This document shows positions 1 through 8,716 of a stretch of 64,000 bases of DNA, piece after piece. The notes below the pieces were generated by a model. The model made no database searches and was not told the origin of the DNA. It saw only the letters and a program-made list of their open reading frames with translations. Source of the stretch: Armatimonadetes bacterium Uphvl-Ar2. GTDB lineage: Bacteria; Armatimonadota; Fimbriimonadia; Fimbriimonadales; Fimbriimonadaceae. Position 1 is the first letter of the stretch. Each line of letters begins with the position of its first letter. Location of the stretch: the NCBI GenBank assembly GCA_002162095.1, contig CP021424.1, positions 1,302,001-1,366,000 on the forward strand, given 5' to 3'. The position numbers and the translations under genes were made by a program.

Positions 1-551
1 TGGGGGGCCGCCCTTCCATCATTCGGGCGTTGCTGATGGCGGCGGTGTGGGCAAGCGCGTTTCCGTTGCGGCAGCAGTTTGATGGCCCTTCGGCTTGGGC
101 GCTCGCCGGGTTTGTGGGGTGGTTTTCGAGCCCGGCTGGGGTGGCCGACCTCGGCTACCAGCTGAGCATGGCCGCCGTCGGGGGCCTGATGCTGGGAATG
201 AACGATGAGAACGGCTGGCGGGGGGCGCTGAAGGCGACCTTGCTGGCTTCTTTGGGCACGCTACCGCTGATTGCCTACCACTTTGGCAACCTCCCGCTGT
301 GGGGGTTGCCCGCCAATTTGCTGGTGTTGCCGGCGGTTTCCGCGACCATGGTGCTCGCTCTGGCGGGGGCGATGGGGCTCCCGGTGGGATTCTTGATTGA
401 CGGGCTGGCCGCCTATATGCGCACGGTGGTGCACGCGGCGGCGGATGCCCCCGGCGCTCAGATCATGGTGCCTGCGTTCCATCCGGTGTGGATCGGGTTG
501 CTGTGGCTAGCCTGGCTGACCCTGTGGAGGCCGCGTGAAGTCGAACCTTAG
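1..551 (+). CDS. comEC: ComEC/Rec2-type DNA uptake channel, C-terminal membrane part (5' truncated)
   Basis: The reading frame is open from the window edge and ends at a TAG at 549-551, so only the last ~180 residues are present. They include the motif GGRPSIIRALLM near the edge, the LGYQLSMAAVGGLML segment and several hydrophobic helices (for example residues read from about 300-410), which together are typical of the competence membrane domain that moves single-stranded DNA across the inner membrane during natural transformation. In many bacteria this domain continues into a metallo-beta-lactamase domain; here the frame stops and that domain follows in another frame from 535. The family call is firm from the motifs; activity in transformation is inferred. 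Confidence 0.82.
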   Translation, partial: GGRPSIIRALLMAAVWASAFPLRQQFDGPSAWALAGFVGWFSSPAGVADLGYQLSMAAVGGLMLGMNDENGWRGALKATLLASLGTLPLIAYHFGNLPLWGLPANLLVLPAVSATMVLALAGAMGLPVGFLIDGLAAYMRTVVHAAADAPGAQIMVPAFHPVWIGLLWLAWLTLWRPREVEP

Positions 552-1330
552 CCTCCTGTGGGTGCCCTTTGGGGTGACCCTGGCGTGGGTCGCGAACCTT
601 GGCGTCGAAAGTTCGGCGAAGCCAGAGCGGGTGTCCATGCTGGCGGTGGGGCAAGGCCACGCCACGCTCATCCAGTCTCAGGGGGTGACCGTGCTGGTGG
701 ACACTGGCCCGCCGCCCTTTGATGAGGCATTGTCGCCCCGCGCGCTGAGTCAAGAACTCCGGCAGAAGGGGGTGACGGTGATTGATTTGATCGTGATTAC
801 GCACCCCGATGTCGACCACGCGGGGGCGTTGTCCGCGCTGGCGCGCGACTACCCGGTGCGCGAAATTTGGGCGAATGAGACGTTCCGCATGCACCCGGAC
901 ACCGGCGATTGGGAGAAGGTGGCCCCGGTGCGGTGGCTGGATGGGCAAAGCCAGGTGAAGTGGGGGCGTGGGCCGTGGATTTATACGCTCCGGCCTGGGA
1001 GGGCAGCGACAACGAACGCTCTCTGGCGGTGCGAGCGGAGCGGGACGAGGCGTCCTTTTTGATCACTGGTGACCTCCCGGCGGGGAGTGAACTCCGGCTA
1101 CCGCCGGCTTTTCTGGAGCCTACAAGCATCGTTTTAGCCGGGCACCACGGGGCGAATAGCTCCCTCCACGAGAACTTCTTGCGCCGCACGCAACCGGAGT
1201 GGGTGGTGTTTTCGGCCGGGCGGGGCAATTCGTATGGCCACCCCGCCCCGGGGCCATCGACCGGGCCGAGGCGATCGGCGCGCGCATTTGGCGCACCGAC
1301 CGCGACGGCACCTTTACCGATTCACCCTAG
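535..1330 (+). CDS. ComEC-type metallo-beta-lactamase domain protein, two apparent frameshifts
   Basis: A GTG at 535, four bases after a strong Shine-Dalgarno GGAGG (526-530), overlaps the end of the ComEC membrane part by 17 bases, so translation could be coupled. The protein begins with a hydrophobic segment (LSLLWVPFGVTLAWVANLG) and then shows the MBL core: MLAVGQGHATLIQS, VLVDTGPP and the metal motif THPDVDHAG. The frame breaks twice. Adding one G to the G5 run at 962-966 joins it to GAWAVDLYAPAWEGSDNERS and LITGDL; adding one G near 1250-1253 restores GAIDRAEAIGARIWRTDRDG and a TAG at 1328-1330. The repaired protein resembles the periplasmic domain of ComEC. Sequencing error is likelier than decay. 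It might also be one ComEC polypeptide split by a further indel. Confidence 0.7.
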
Positions 1331-1333
1331 CCC

Positions 1334-3937
1334 TTAGCTGAAGATGGCCATACGGGCGGCCAGCTTAGCGCGTAGACCCTGGATCTCTTCCACACGCGCG
1401 CGTTCCCGGGCGACCACTTCCGGCTTGGCCCGCTCGGCGAATTGCGGGTTGGCCAGCCGGGCTTCCAGCCGTTCCAGCTCCTCCGCCAACTTGGCGTCTT
1501 CCTTGCTGATGCGCTCCCGTTCCGCCACCGGGTCAATCAGACCCTCGATGGGGAGGTGGGCGTCGGCGTTGCCGCTGGTGGTGGTGAGGAACGCGCCTTC
1601 CGGCCGGCCACGGCGCAATTCGGTGAACCACGCTTGGCTGCGCACAAACTCCTCGCCGCCTTCCAGATCGGCCTCCACATACAGGGCCGGGAGGGTGCGC
1701 ATGGCGGGCAGGCTGGCCTCGGCGCGCAGGGCGCGCACGCTGCGCACCAGGGCAATCCAACGTTCCACCGTGGCTTCGGCCGCCTCATCCACCTTCATGG
1801 CGGAGGCATCCGGCCAGGCCGCTTGCACCAAGAAGTCCTGGCGATTCGCGAACGGCATGCGCTGGGTGAGCTCTTCGGTGATGAACGGCATGAACGGGTG
1901 CAGGAGCTTGAGAAACACCTCAAACACATGTATCAGCACGCCCAGCACCTCGTCCCGTTGGGCGGGGTCGGCCAGGCGCGGCTTGCTGACCTCGATGTAC
2001 CAGTCGGCGTATTCCGACCAGAAGAAGTTCTCCAGCGCTTCCGCCCCCACCTGCAGGTTGTAGGTGCGGATGGACTCGGTGACGGTGGCGGCGCACCGGG
2101 CCAGCCGGGTGAGAATCCAGCGGTCCACGGTGGGCAGAGTTTCGGCCAGGCGGGGCGTGGCGCCCTCGGCGTTCATCAGCACAAAGCGGGCGGCGTTCCA
2201 GATCTTGTTGCAGAAGTGCGCGCACTCCGCCACCTTGGCTTCGTCGTACCGGATGCTCTGGTTGTGGCCGGTCTGGCCCATGAGCGCAAAGCGCAAGGCA
2301 TCGGCCCCCTTGGTGTTGATCACATCCACGGGGTCCACGCCGGTGCCGAGGCTCTTGCTCATTCGCTTGCCGTCCTTCGTGAGGATGGTGGCGTAGATGA
2401 ACACATCCCGGAACGGGCGCACTTTCATAAAGTCCATGCCCATCATCGCCATGCGGGCAACCCACAGGTAGAGGATGTCGCGGCTGGTGACCAGGACGTT
2501 GCTGGGGTAGTACGCCTTGAGTTCGGGGGTTTCTTCCGGCCAACCGAGGGTCGCAAACGGCCACAGGCCACTGCTGAACCACGTATCCAGCACGTCATCG
2601 TCTTGCCGGACGATGGGCGCGCCGGCCTTGGCTTCCGCTTCCGCTTGGTTGAGGGCGGCCACGGCCTTGCCGTCGGCGGTGTAATACACCGGAATCCGGT
2701 GACCCCACCACAGTTGGCGGCTGATGCACCAATCCTTGATGTTGGCGAGCCAATCCTCGAACTCTTCCTTGTACCTCTCGGGCACGAAGGCCATCTGGTC
2801 AGCCTGACTAGCCTTGAGAGCGGGCCCGGCGAGTTCAGATTGCCGCACAAACCATTGTTCGCTGGCCATGGGTTCCACCGCTTCGCCGCTACGCTGGCTG
2901 ACGACCAGAGCAACCTCGTGATCTTCGATCTTCTCGAGGAATCCTTGGGCTTCCAGGTCTTCCACGATGCGGCGACGCGCTTCGGCCCGGTCGAGGCCGA
3001 AGTAGGGGCCTTCAAAGTTCACCTTCCCGGTTTCATCCAGGATGACGAGGGTTTCCAGGTTGTGACGGGCGCCCACTTCGAAGTCGTTGGCGTCGTGGCC
3101 CGGGGTGATCTTGACCGCGCCGGTGCCGAACTCAGGGTCCGGATAGATATCGGCTAGCAGGGGAATCTCGCGGCCCACCAGGGGCAGGGTGATGGTCTTG
3201 CCGACCTTGCCCTTGTAGCGATCGTCGCGCGGGTGGACGGCCACGGCTACGTCGGCGAGCATGGTTTCCGGGCGGGTGGTGGCAATGATGACCTCACCCG
3301 AGCCGTCGGCAAACGGGTAACGGATGTGGTAGAGCTTGCCCTTGACGACCTTGCGCTCGGTTTCGATATCGCTGACGCTGGTCTTGAGCACGGGGTCCCA
3401 GTTGACCACGCGTAGCCCCTTGTAGATCAGGCCGCGTTCGAACCAATCAATGAAAACCTTGAGGACCGCCTGGGCGTACTTCTCGTCCAGCGTGAACCGC
3501 TCACGCGACCAGTCGAAGCTGCAGCCCAGCTGGCGGAACTGGCTGAGAATGGTGCCGCCGCTTTCTTCGCGCCACTGCCACACCCGTTTAAGGAACTCCT
3601 CGCGGCCCAGCGCAAAGGCGCTGCTGCCCTCCTTCTTCAGTTGCTTGTCCACCACGCTCTGGGTGGCAATGCCGGCGTGGTCCAGGCCGGGGAGGATGAG
3701 GACATCGTAGCCCTGCATTTTGTGAAACCGGCCGAGCAGGTCTTGGATGCTGTAGCAAAGGGCGTGGCCCATGTGCAGCGAACCCGTGACGTTGGGCGGC
3801 GGAATGGTGATGCAGTAGGTGCGGTCCGGATCCGGGGAGGCCGGAGCGGAGGAGAGGTGAGCGTCTTCCCATGCGAGACGCCAGCGCGATTCAATTTCGG
3901 AGGCCTGGTAGCCCCCTTCAATACCCGTCGTATTCAT
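1334..3937 (-). CDS. valS: Valine--tRNA ligase
   Basis: An 867-residue class I aminoacyl-tRNA synthetase, close to the normal ValRS length, which charges tRNA-Val in the cytoplasm. The ATP-binding HIGH motif appears as HMGH at residues 55-58 within PPPNVTGSLHMGHAL, a ValRS hallmark, and the KMSKS loop as RMSKS at about 525-529. The central CP1 editing region (TTRPETMLADVAVAVHP) and the C-terminal arginine-rich coiled coil of the last ~60 residues (LAEELERLEARLANPQFAER) are both present, the latter being characteristic of bacterial ValRS. It converges on the ComEC MBL gene with three bases between the stops, and it is followed upstream by the ABC ATPase gene. The frame is intact. Confidence 0.97.
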   Translation of the reverse strand: MNTTGIEGGYQASEIESRWRLAWEDAHLSSAPASPDPDRTYCITIPPPNVTGSLHMGHALCYSIQDLLGRFHKMQGYDVLILPGLDHAGIATQSVVDKQLKKEGSSAFALGREEFLKRVWQWREESGGTILSQFRQLGCSFDWSRERFTLDEKYAQAVLKVFIDWFERGLIYKGLRVVNWDPVLKTSVSDIETERKVVKGKLYHIRYPFADGSGEVIIATTRPETMLADVAVAVHPRDDRYKGKVGKTITLPLVGREIPLLADIYPDPEFGTGAVKITPGHDANDFEVGARHNLETLVILDETGKVNFEGPYFGLDRAEARRRIVEDLEAQGFLEKIEDHEVALVVSQRSGEAVEPMASEQWFVRQSELAGPALKASQADQMAFVPERYKEEFEDWLANIKDWCISRQLWWGHRIPVYYTADGKAVAALNQAEAEAKAGAPIVRQDDDVLDTWFSSGLWPFATLGWPEETPELKAYYPSNVLVTSRDILYLWVARMAMMGMDFMKVRPFRDVFIYATILTKDGKRMSKSLGTGVDPVDVINTKGADALRFALMGQTGHNQSIRYDEAKVAECAHFCNKIWNAARFVLMNAEGATPRLAETLPTVDRWILTRLARCAATVTESIRTYNLQVGAEALENFFWSEYADWYIEVSKPRLADPAQRDEVLGVLIHVFEVFLKLLHPFMPFITEELTQRMPFANRQDFLVQAAWPDASAMKVDEAAEATVERWIALVRSVRALRAEASLPAMRTLPALYVEADLEGGEEFVRSQAWFTELRRGRPEGAFLTTTSGNADAHLPIEGLIDPVAERERISKEDAKLAEELERLEARLANPQFAERAKPEVVARERARVEEIQGLRAKLAARMAIFS

Positions 3938-3970
3938 CTTAGCCTCTGTGTCTTAGAGACGAAGGTGAGT

Positions 3971-4978
3971 TTACCGTGCGGGTGTTTCACGTGAAACAGC
4001 CCCCGGGCCTTCCGCAAAGAGGGCACGGAGAGCGTCTTCCACGTCGGCCTCTTCGAGGCTGAGGTCGGCGACGGCGAAGTTCTGGAGAATCTCGCTGGTG
4101 ATAGGGGCGACGGCATCAGCGGGCAGGCTAAGCACCCACTGAGCGGAGTTCTGCTCGAGCACCTTTGCTTGTGCAGGGAGCTGATTGGTTTCGGGGGCCT
4201 CGGTGAAGGTGACACGCAGGCGGCGTTCGGGCGAGTATTGAGAGCGCAGGTCCGTGAGCGTGCCATCGAAGACTTGCCGTCCGTGGTTGATGACTACCAC
4301 CCGCTCGCAAAGCTCTTCCACATCCTGCATGTAGTGGCTGGTGAGCACGACGGTGCAGCCTTCCTCTTCGTTGAACTCTTTGAGGAACTGCCGGATGCGC
4401 TGTTGGCTGATGACATCGAGGCCGATGGTGGGTTCGTCGAGAAAGACCACGCGGGGTCCGTGCAGCAGGGCGGCGACGAGTTCGCACTTCATGCGCTCGC
4501 CCAAGCTGAGCTTCCGTACCTGCGTGTCCACCTTGTCGCTTAGGTCGAGATCGGCAATGAGGCGATCCACGCGCTTGTTAAAGGTTGCCGTGGGGACGTC
4601 GTAAACCTCCTTGAGGACCGCGAAGGATTCTCTCGCCGGGAGATCCCACCACAGTTGTTGCCGGTTGCCCATCACCAGAGCGATTTGGCGGAGGAGTTCG
4701 GACTTGCGCTCAAAGGGCACTTCACCCAGGACGCGGGCGGTGCCGCTGGTGGGATAGAGGATGCCCGTGAGCATCTTGATGGTGGTGGTTTTGCCCGCCC
4801 CATTTGGGCCAAGGAAGCCGACGAACTCCCCTTCTTGAACCTGGATGCTGAAGGACTCGACGGCGACACTGCGCTTTGTTTCACGTGAAACAAGACCCTT
4901 GATGGCGCCCTTAAGACCAGGCTGGCGTACCGGGCTGACGAACTCCTTGCGGAGATTCTCTGTTTCAATCGCGTACAC
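3971..4978 (-). CDS. ABC-2 type (NatA-like) ABC transporter ATP-binding protein, contains two parS sites
   Basis: A 335-residue ATPase that would power an ABC-2 type exporter; no membrane partner gene lies next to it. Walker A is GPNGAGKT (57-64), the signature is LSLGER (157-162), Walker B VVFLDEP (177-183) and the switch histidine lies in LTSHY (about 215). The QLWWDLPARESF stretch and the C-terminal extension fit the NatA/DrrA branch. The odd feature is that the pentapeptide VSRET occurs twice (residues 30-34 and 328-332) because the coding DNA at both places is the 16-bp palindrome TGTTTCACGTGAAACA. Both copies fall in variable segments outside the ATPase motifs. The gene's role in transport is inferred; its role as a carrier of centromere sites is discussed in the findings. 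Confidence 0.92.
   Translation of the reverse strand: MYAIETENLRKEFVSPVRQPGLKGAIKGLVSRETKRSVAVESFSIQVQEGEFVGFLGPNGAGKTTTIKMLTGILYPTSGTARVLGEVPFERKSELLRQIALVMGNRQQLWWDLPARESFAVLKEVYDVPTATFNKRVDRLIADLDLSDKVDTQVRKLSLGERMKCELVAALLHGPRVVFLDEPTIGLDVISQQRIRQFLKEFNEEEGCTVVLTSHYMQDVEELCERVVVINHGRQVFDGTLTDLRSQYSPERRLRVTFTEAPETNQLPAQAKVLEQNSAQWVLSLPADAVAPITSEILQNFAVADLSLEEADVEDALRALFAEGPGAVSRETPAR
3983..3998. other. parS: parS centromere site 1 (perfect 16-bp palindrome)
   Basis: TGTTTCACGTGAAACA, a perfect palindrome identical to the widespread chromosomal parS sequence bound by ParB. It lies inside the 3' end of the ABC ATPase gene and is read as VSRET in that frame. Confidence 0.85.
4877..4892. other. 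parS: parS centromere site 2 (perfect 16-bp palindrome)
   Basis: A second identical TGTTTCACGTGAAACA, 894 bp from the first and near the 5' end of the same ABC ATPase gene, again read as VSRET. No third copy was seen when all CACGTG cores in the window were examined by eye. Confidence 0.85.
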
Positions 4979-4980
4979 GA

Positions 4981-5778
4981 TTAGAATCCGCCCCGGAAGA
5001 GCACGAGAAGCAGCGCCACCACGGGGGCGGTGAGGAAGAAGGAATCCAGCCGATCAAGCAGGCCGCCGTGACCAGGGAGTACATCCCCTGTATCCTTGAG
5101 GCCCGCACTGCGTTTCGCGTAACTCTGCAAGAAGTCGCCGGTGGGGCCGAGCAAGCCGGCAACGAGGCCGATCAGGGCCCCCTGCCAGTAGCTAAGGGTC
5201 CAGAGCGGGGCAAACGCCGCCCCGACCACCACGCTCGCAATGAACTGCGCGAAGAAGCCTTCCCATGTCTTGTTGGGGGAGAGTTCGGGCCACACAGGGC
5301 GCTTACCGAAGCGCTTGCCGAAGAACAGCGCCGCCGAATCCCCGGCCCAGAGCGGGAAAAAGAGCGCCAACACCGGCCGCCAGCTCCAGCCCAGCACATC
5401 ACCCTGCCCGGGGAGGCGGTGGGCCACCAAAGTTGCCAAAAAGGCGGCGCCGATCCACAGAATGCCGGCCCAGGTGCCCAGCCAGGGCTTGCGATTGGCC
5501 ACCGCGTAGATGAGTGCGCCACCACCCACAGCGGCCGCCGCGCAGGCGACGGCAAGGGCGGAAGCCTGAGGCATCCAGAAGGCGAGCGCCGCCACAATGG
5601 CGATGCCCGCGGGGGCCATGACGGAAGCCCCTTCGGTGCGAAACAGCTTGGCGAGTTCTCTTCCTGCGAGGAGCGAAGCAAGAAGACAAAGAAGCGCCAA
5701 CGGCACAACCGTTGGCGCATTGAGGGCAAGGACGACCAGAGGCATCGCAATGAAGGCGGTGATGAGACGCGCCCTCAT
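4981..5778 (-). CDS. cdsA: Phosphatidate cytidylyltransferase
   Basis: A 265-residue multi-pass membrane enzyme that makes CDP-diacylglycerol from phosphatidic acid and CTP, the branch point for phospholipid synthesis. The CdsA signature is clear: SPNKTWEGF in the middle of the protein and, at about 211-246, GPTGDFLQSYAKR, GLKDTGDVLPGHGG and LLDRLDS. The N-terminal half is almost entirely hydrophobic helices, as expected for an inner-membrane protein. The stop is two bases before the start of the downstream ABC ATPase gene, so the two may be co-transcribed. The frame is intact and the assignment is firm. Confidence 0.96.
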   Translation of the reverse strand: MRARLITAFIAMPLVVLALNAPTVVPLALLCLLASLLAGRELAKLFRTEGASVMAPAGIAIVAALAFWMPQASALAVACAAAAVGGGALIYAVANRKPWLGTWAGILWIGAAFLATLVAHRLPGQGDVLGWSWRPVLALFFPLWAGDSAALFFGKRFGKRPVWPELSPNKTWEGFFAQFIASVVVGAAFAPLWTLSYWQGALIGLVAGLLGPTGDFLQSYAKRSAGLKDTGDVLPGHGGLLDRLDSFFLTAPVVALLLVLFRGGF

Positions 5779-5809
5779 TGACCTGCAACTCTCCCGCGAA
5801 GAGCGGGGC

Positions 5810-6748
5810 TTAGTTCACCACTACTTTCAGCGTCGTGGAGTACGGCGTTTTGAGACCGTAAGCATCCCGAACCGTTAGGGTGACCGTGAAAGTGCCAGGC
5901 TTGCGGAACCGGAATCGAACCTGGCGGCCTTCGGCGTCCACTTGGAGCCCGTCGGCGGCATCGAAGTCCCATTGGTACACCACCTTGGTGGCCCCTCCCG
6001 AAGCGCGCGCCTGGAAGGTCACTTGGTCGCCCGACCCAATGTTCGTTTCGCGGCTGTTGATCGGTTCGGCGTAGAGCGGAGTGGTGTCGTCCAGAATCTG
6101 GATTTCACCCAGCAGGAACGTCATGGACTCGCTGGTCGCCACGGCGATGCTCTGAATCGTCTTGTTGGTGCGCGAGAAGCCCGTGATGGCCTGCAGCGGC
6201 AGACCTACGCGGCGCCAGCCTCGGCTGTCCTCGTTGGTATCCGCGAGGTCAAGGAAGGCTTCGGACTTCATGCCATCGGTCGTGGTAATTACCAGGCGAA
6301 TGCGCTTGGTCACCGGAGCGGCCGGCGTACCTTGGTTGCCTGCGCGACCCGCAGCGCCACCACCGCCATCTTCACCGGCGGCGGCGCCACCGGCACCACC
6401 TGCGCCCGGAGCACCCGTGCGACCGCCACCGGCCGCCGTCGTGGTGGTTCCGTCGGCCAGCTTCACGATGAGAAGAAGAAGGTTTTCCTTGCCGGCGTAC
6501 TTGCCGGAGAGATCCACCGGCTTGCCAAAGTTGATTTGGCCGCCCTGGAAGAAGTTGCGGCTGGAGACGCGAAGGGCGAGAGTGCCGTTAAAGGCGGCTT
6601 CGTCGGTCGCGCTGATGATGCCGCTGCCCCAGGCCGAGGTGCTCAGGCTCTGGTCGCCGAGGGTTCGCGTTCCCTCGAACAGGCGCTCTTGGGCCAGTGC
6701 CGTGCTGGCCAAAAGCGCCAGACTTGCCATTGCCATCGTCAATTTCAT
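5810..6748 (-). CDS. Secreted PKD-domain protein with Gly/Ala-rich insert
   Basis: A 312-residue exported protein of unknown function. Residues 1-19 (MKLTMAMASLALLASTALA) form a signal peptide with an Ala-x-Ala cleavage site. The central part resembles a carbohydrate-binding or jelly-roll-like beta domain (LSGKYAGKENLLLLIV, RGWRRVGLPLQAITGFSR), interrupted at about residues 107-140 by a low-complexity glycine/alanine-rich stretch. The last ~80 residues are a PKD-like beta-sandwich with the marks VTFQARASGG, YQWDFDAADG, and FRKPGTFTVTLTVRDAYG. PKD domains usually mediate protein-protein or protein-carbohydrate contacts outside the cell. It lies between cdsA and ymdB with short gaps. Function is not claimed beyond an extracellular or periplasmic location. 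Confidence 0.75.
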   Translation of the reverse strand: MKLTMAMASLALLASTALAQERLFEGTRTLGDQSLSTSAWGSGIISATDEAAFNGTLALRVSSRNFFQGGQINFGKPVDLSGKYAGKENLLLLIVKLADGTTTTAAGGGRTGAPGAGGAGGAAAGEDGGGGAAGRAGNQGTPAAPVTKRIRLVITTTDGMKSEAFLDLADTNEDSRGWRRVGLPLQAITGFSRTNKTIQSIAVATSESMTFLLGEIQILDDTTPLYAEPINSRETNIGSGDQVTFQARASGGATKVVYQWDFDAADGLQVDAEGRQVRFRFRKPGTFTVTLTVRDAYGLKTPYSTTLKVVVN

Positions 6749-6758
6749 TGCTTATGCC

Positions 6759-7556
6759 TCATGTTGACCAAGTTAGGCGGCGAATCGCTTGTGCGCGCCC
6801 CGTCACCCGGTCTACGTCCACCCGGACTCCGTGAATCATACCAGGACCGTCGTGAACACGGAATCTGACGAGTGAAGTCTTTGTAAACTTCGCCAGCACC
6901 GCACTTCGGTCCATCCCGATCACCCCCCCGTGGGGGCCGCTCATGCCCACATCCGTTTGGTAGGCCGTGCCGCCGGGCAGGATTTGCTCATCGGCGGTGG
7001 CGACATGGGTGTGGGTGCCCACCACCAGGCTCACTTGGCCGTCCAGGTGCCAACCCATCGCGATCTTTTCGCTGGTGGCTTCGGCGTGGAAATCCACCAG
7101 GATGTGGGGGCTATCGCAGGCCTTGACGAGGCCCAGCGCGGCCCGGAAGGGGTCCTCCCACTCCTTCATAAAGACCTGCCCGCACAGGTTGATGAGGTGA
7201 AGGGTGATGCCGTCCTTAGTCACGCTGGTGCGCCCGCGCCCGGGGGCGTTCATGGGGGCGTTGGCGGGGCGGACGATGGGCTTGCCGAGGTTCAGGTACG
7301 GCTCGATCGCGGGTTCATCGAAGGCGTGGTTGCCCAGGGTTATGGCGTCGACGCCCAGTGCATAGAGTTCCTCGGCCTGGGCAGGCAGAAGGCCCTTGCC
7401 GGAGGGGGCGGCGTTTTCCGCATTGACCACCAGGAACAGCGGCTGCTCCTGCGCGAGGATGGCGGGGATGCCTTGGCGCACAGCCTCCATGCCGGGTTCG
7501 CCCATGATGTCGCCCAGGAACACGAGCCCGTAGGTGCCGCCGGAGGCCTCGCTCAA
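6759..7556 (-). CDS. ymdB: YmdB-family metallophosphoesterase (TIGR00282-like)
   Basis: A 265-residue calcineurin-like phosphoesterase. The metal motifs can be read in order: FLGDIMGEPG near the N-terminus, VVNAENAAPSGKG, ITLGNHAFDE, DFHAEATSEK, and GTHTHVATAD near the middle, ending with TDVGMSGPHGGVIGMD. Relatives such as Bacillus YmdB hydrolyse 2',3'-cyclic nucleotides and act in RNA turnover and developmental choice. In Firmicutes ymdB sits next to rny, and the same pairing is kept here: the ATG overlaps the last bases of the rny-like gene by four bases (ATGA). The cytoplasmic phosphodiesterase call is firm; the physiological role is inferred from the pairing. Confidence 0.93.
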   Translation of the reverse strand: MSEASGGTYGLVFLGDIMGEPGMEAVRQGIPAILAQEQPLFLVVNAENAAPSGKGLLPAQAEELYALGVDAITLGNHAFDEPAIEPYLNLGKPIVRPANAPMNAPGRGRTSVTKDGITLHLINLCGQVFMKEWEDPFRAALGLVKACDSPHILVDFHAEATSEKIAMGWHLDGQVSLVVGTHTHVATADEQILPGGTAYQTDVGMSGPHGGVIGMDRSAVLAKFTKTSLVRFRVHDGPGMIHGVRVDVDRVTGRAQAIRRLTWST

Positions 7557-8716
7557 TGGATGGACTCCTGGAAGATGCGTTCGCGGACCACGGTGAGGGT
7601 GAGAGGCGGGGCGTTGGCTTCGCGCTTCTGCTTGAGGGCGCGGGCGATTTGGGTGGCCAGGCGGGCCGTGTCTTCGTCGGACATATCCTCGGCCCGGACC
7701 ATGACCCGAAGTTCGCGGCCGGCCTGAATGGCGAAGGCATGATCCACGCCCCGGAATCCTTTGGCGACCTTCTCGAGTTCTTCCAGTCGGTCTTGGAACA
7801 GGGCGGTAGGTTCGCGGCGGGCCCCCGGGCGGCCGGCGCTAATGGCATCGGCGGCAATCAGGAGAGCGGTGAGGGGGAGTTCGCTGGGGATCTCGCGGTG
7901 GTGGGCACCCACGGCCTCGCACACTTGGGGGTCTAGCCCGTGTTGCTGCAAGAACTTCATCCCGTCTTGGGCGTGGCTGCGGGGGTTATCGCTGGCGAAC
8001 CCCTTCCCGATATCGTGGAGGAGACCGGCGGTGGCGGCGGGTTCGGGGTCGAGTTGGAGTTCTTCGGCGAGGAGGCGCGCGAGGCGGGCGACTTCGACGC
8101 TATGGTCCAGCACGTTTTGGCCGTAACTCGTGCGCACACGGAGCTGACCGAGGGCTTCGATGACGAGCGCAGGCAGGCCCGTGACGCCCGCGCGGCGGGC
8201 GGCCTCTTCCCCGGCTTCCTTGAGGCTAGTGCTGAGGGTGGCCTGGGCATCGGCGTGTAGCTCCTGAATGCGCTGCGGGTGGATGCGGCCATCCACGATC
8301 AGGTTGAGCAGGGTGAGGCGGGCAACTTCGCGGCGCACGGGGTCGAAGCACGCCAGAGTGACGCTCTCCAGACCCTGATCGATGATCATGTCCACGCCGG
8401 TGGTTTGGGCGAAGGCGCGGATGTTACGCCCCTCGCGGCCGACGAGCTTGGCCTTGAGATCGGGGTTGGGGAGCGGAACGACTGAGGTGGTGACCGGCGC
8501 AGGCACCGAGCCGGCGAGCCGCTCCATGGCGGTGAGGACCAGGTGCCGAGCTTGGTCTTGGGCTTCGGCGCGAGCGTGGTCGCGCTGGCGGATAAGCGTG
8601 TCCTGGAGTTCGGCTTCGGCCTGGCGGAGCACTTGGTCGCGGGCTTCGGCGGGCGAGAGTCCGGCGAGATCCTTGATCTGCTGCTCTAGCTGCGCAATGC
8701 GTTCTTCAGGCGTCAC
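7553..8716 (-). CDS. rny: RNase Y-like endoribonuclease lacking a membrane anchor
   Basis: With a GTG start at 8716, overlapping the recX stop by 11 bases, this is a 387-residue RNase Y relative. It has a short coiled coil (residues ~2-65, TPEERIAQLEQQIKDL onwards), a KH domain with GREGRNIR at 93-100, and an HD domain with HS at 205-206 and LLHDIGKG at about 232-239. Family members are usually around 520 residues, start with a transmembrane helix and have a much longer coiled coil; here both are reduced and no hydrophobic N-terminus is visible in either the GTG version or the 25-codon upstream extension from 8791. The enzyme starts mRNA decay in other bacteria. Its soluble form is the unusual point. 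Confidence 0.88.
   Translation of the reverse strand: MTPEERIAQLEQQIKDLAGLSPAEARDQVLRQAEAELQDTLIRQRDHARAEAQDQARHLVLTAMERLAGSVPAPVTTSVVPLPNPDLKAKLVGREGRNIRAFAQTTGVDMIIDQGLESVTLACFDPVRREVARLTLLNLIVDGRIHPQRIQELHADAQATLSTSLKEAGEEAARRAGVTGLPALVIEALGQLRVRTSYGQNVLDHSVEVARLARLLAEELQLDPEPAATAGLLHDIGKGFASDNPRSHAQDGMKFLQQHGLDPQVCEAVGAHHREIPSELPLTALLIAADAISAGRPGARREPTALFQDRLEELEKVAKGFRGVDHAFAIQAGRELRVMVRAEDMSDEDTARLATQIARALKQKREANAPPLTLTVVRERIFQESIH

Noticed and set aside
1442-3157. 571-codon open frame on the + strand opposite valS
   Set aside because: It is a shadow of a firmly identified gene in high-GC DNA; its translation is histidine- and glycine-rich without any motif, and valS is intact on the other strand.
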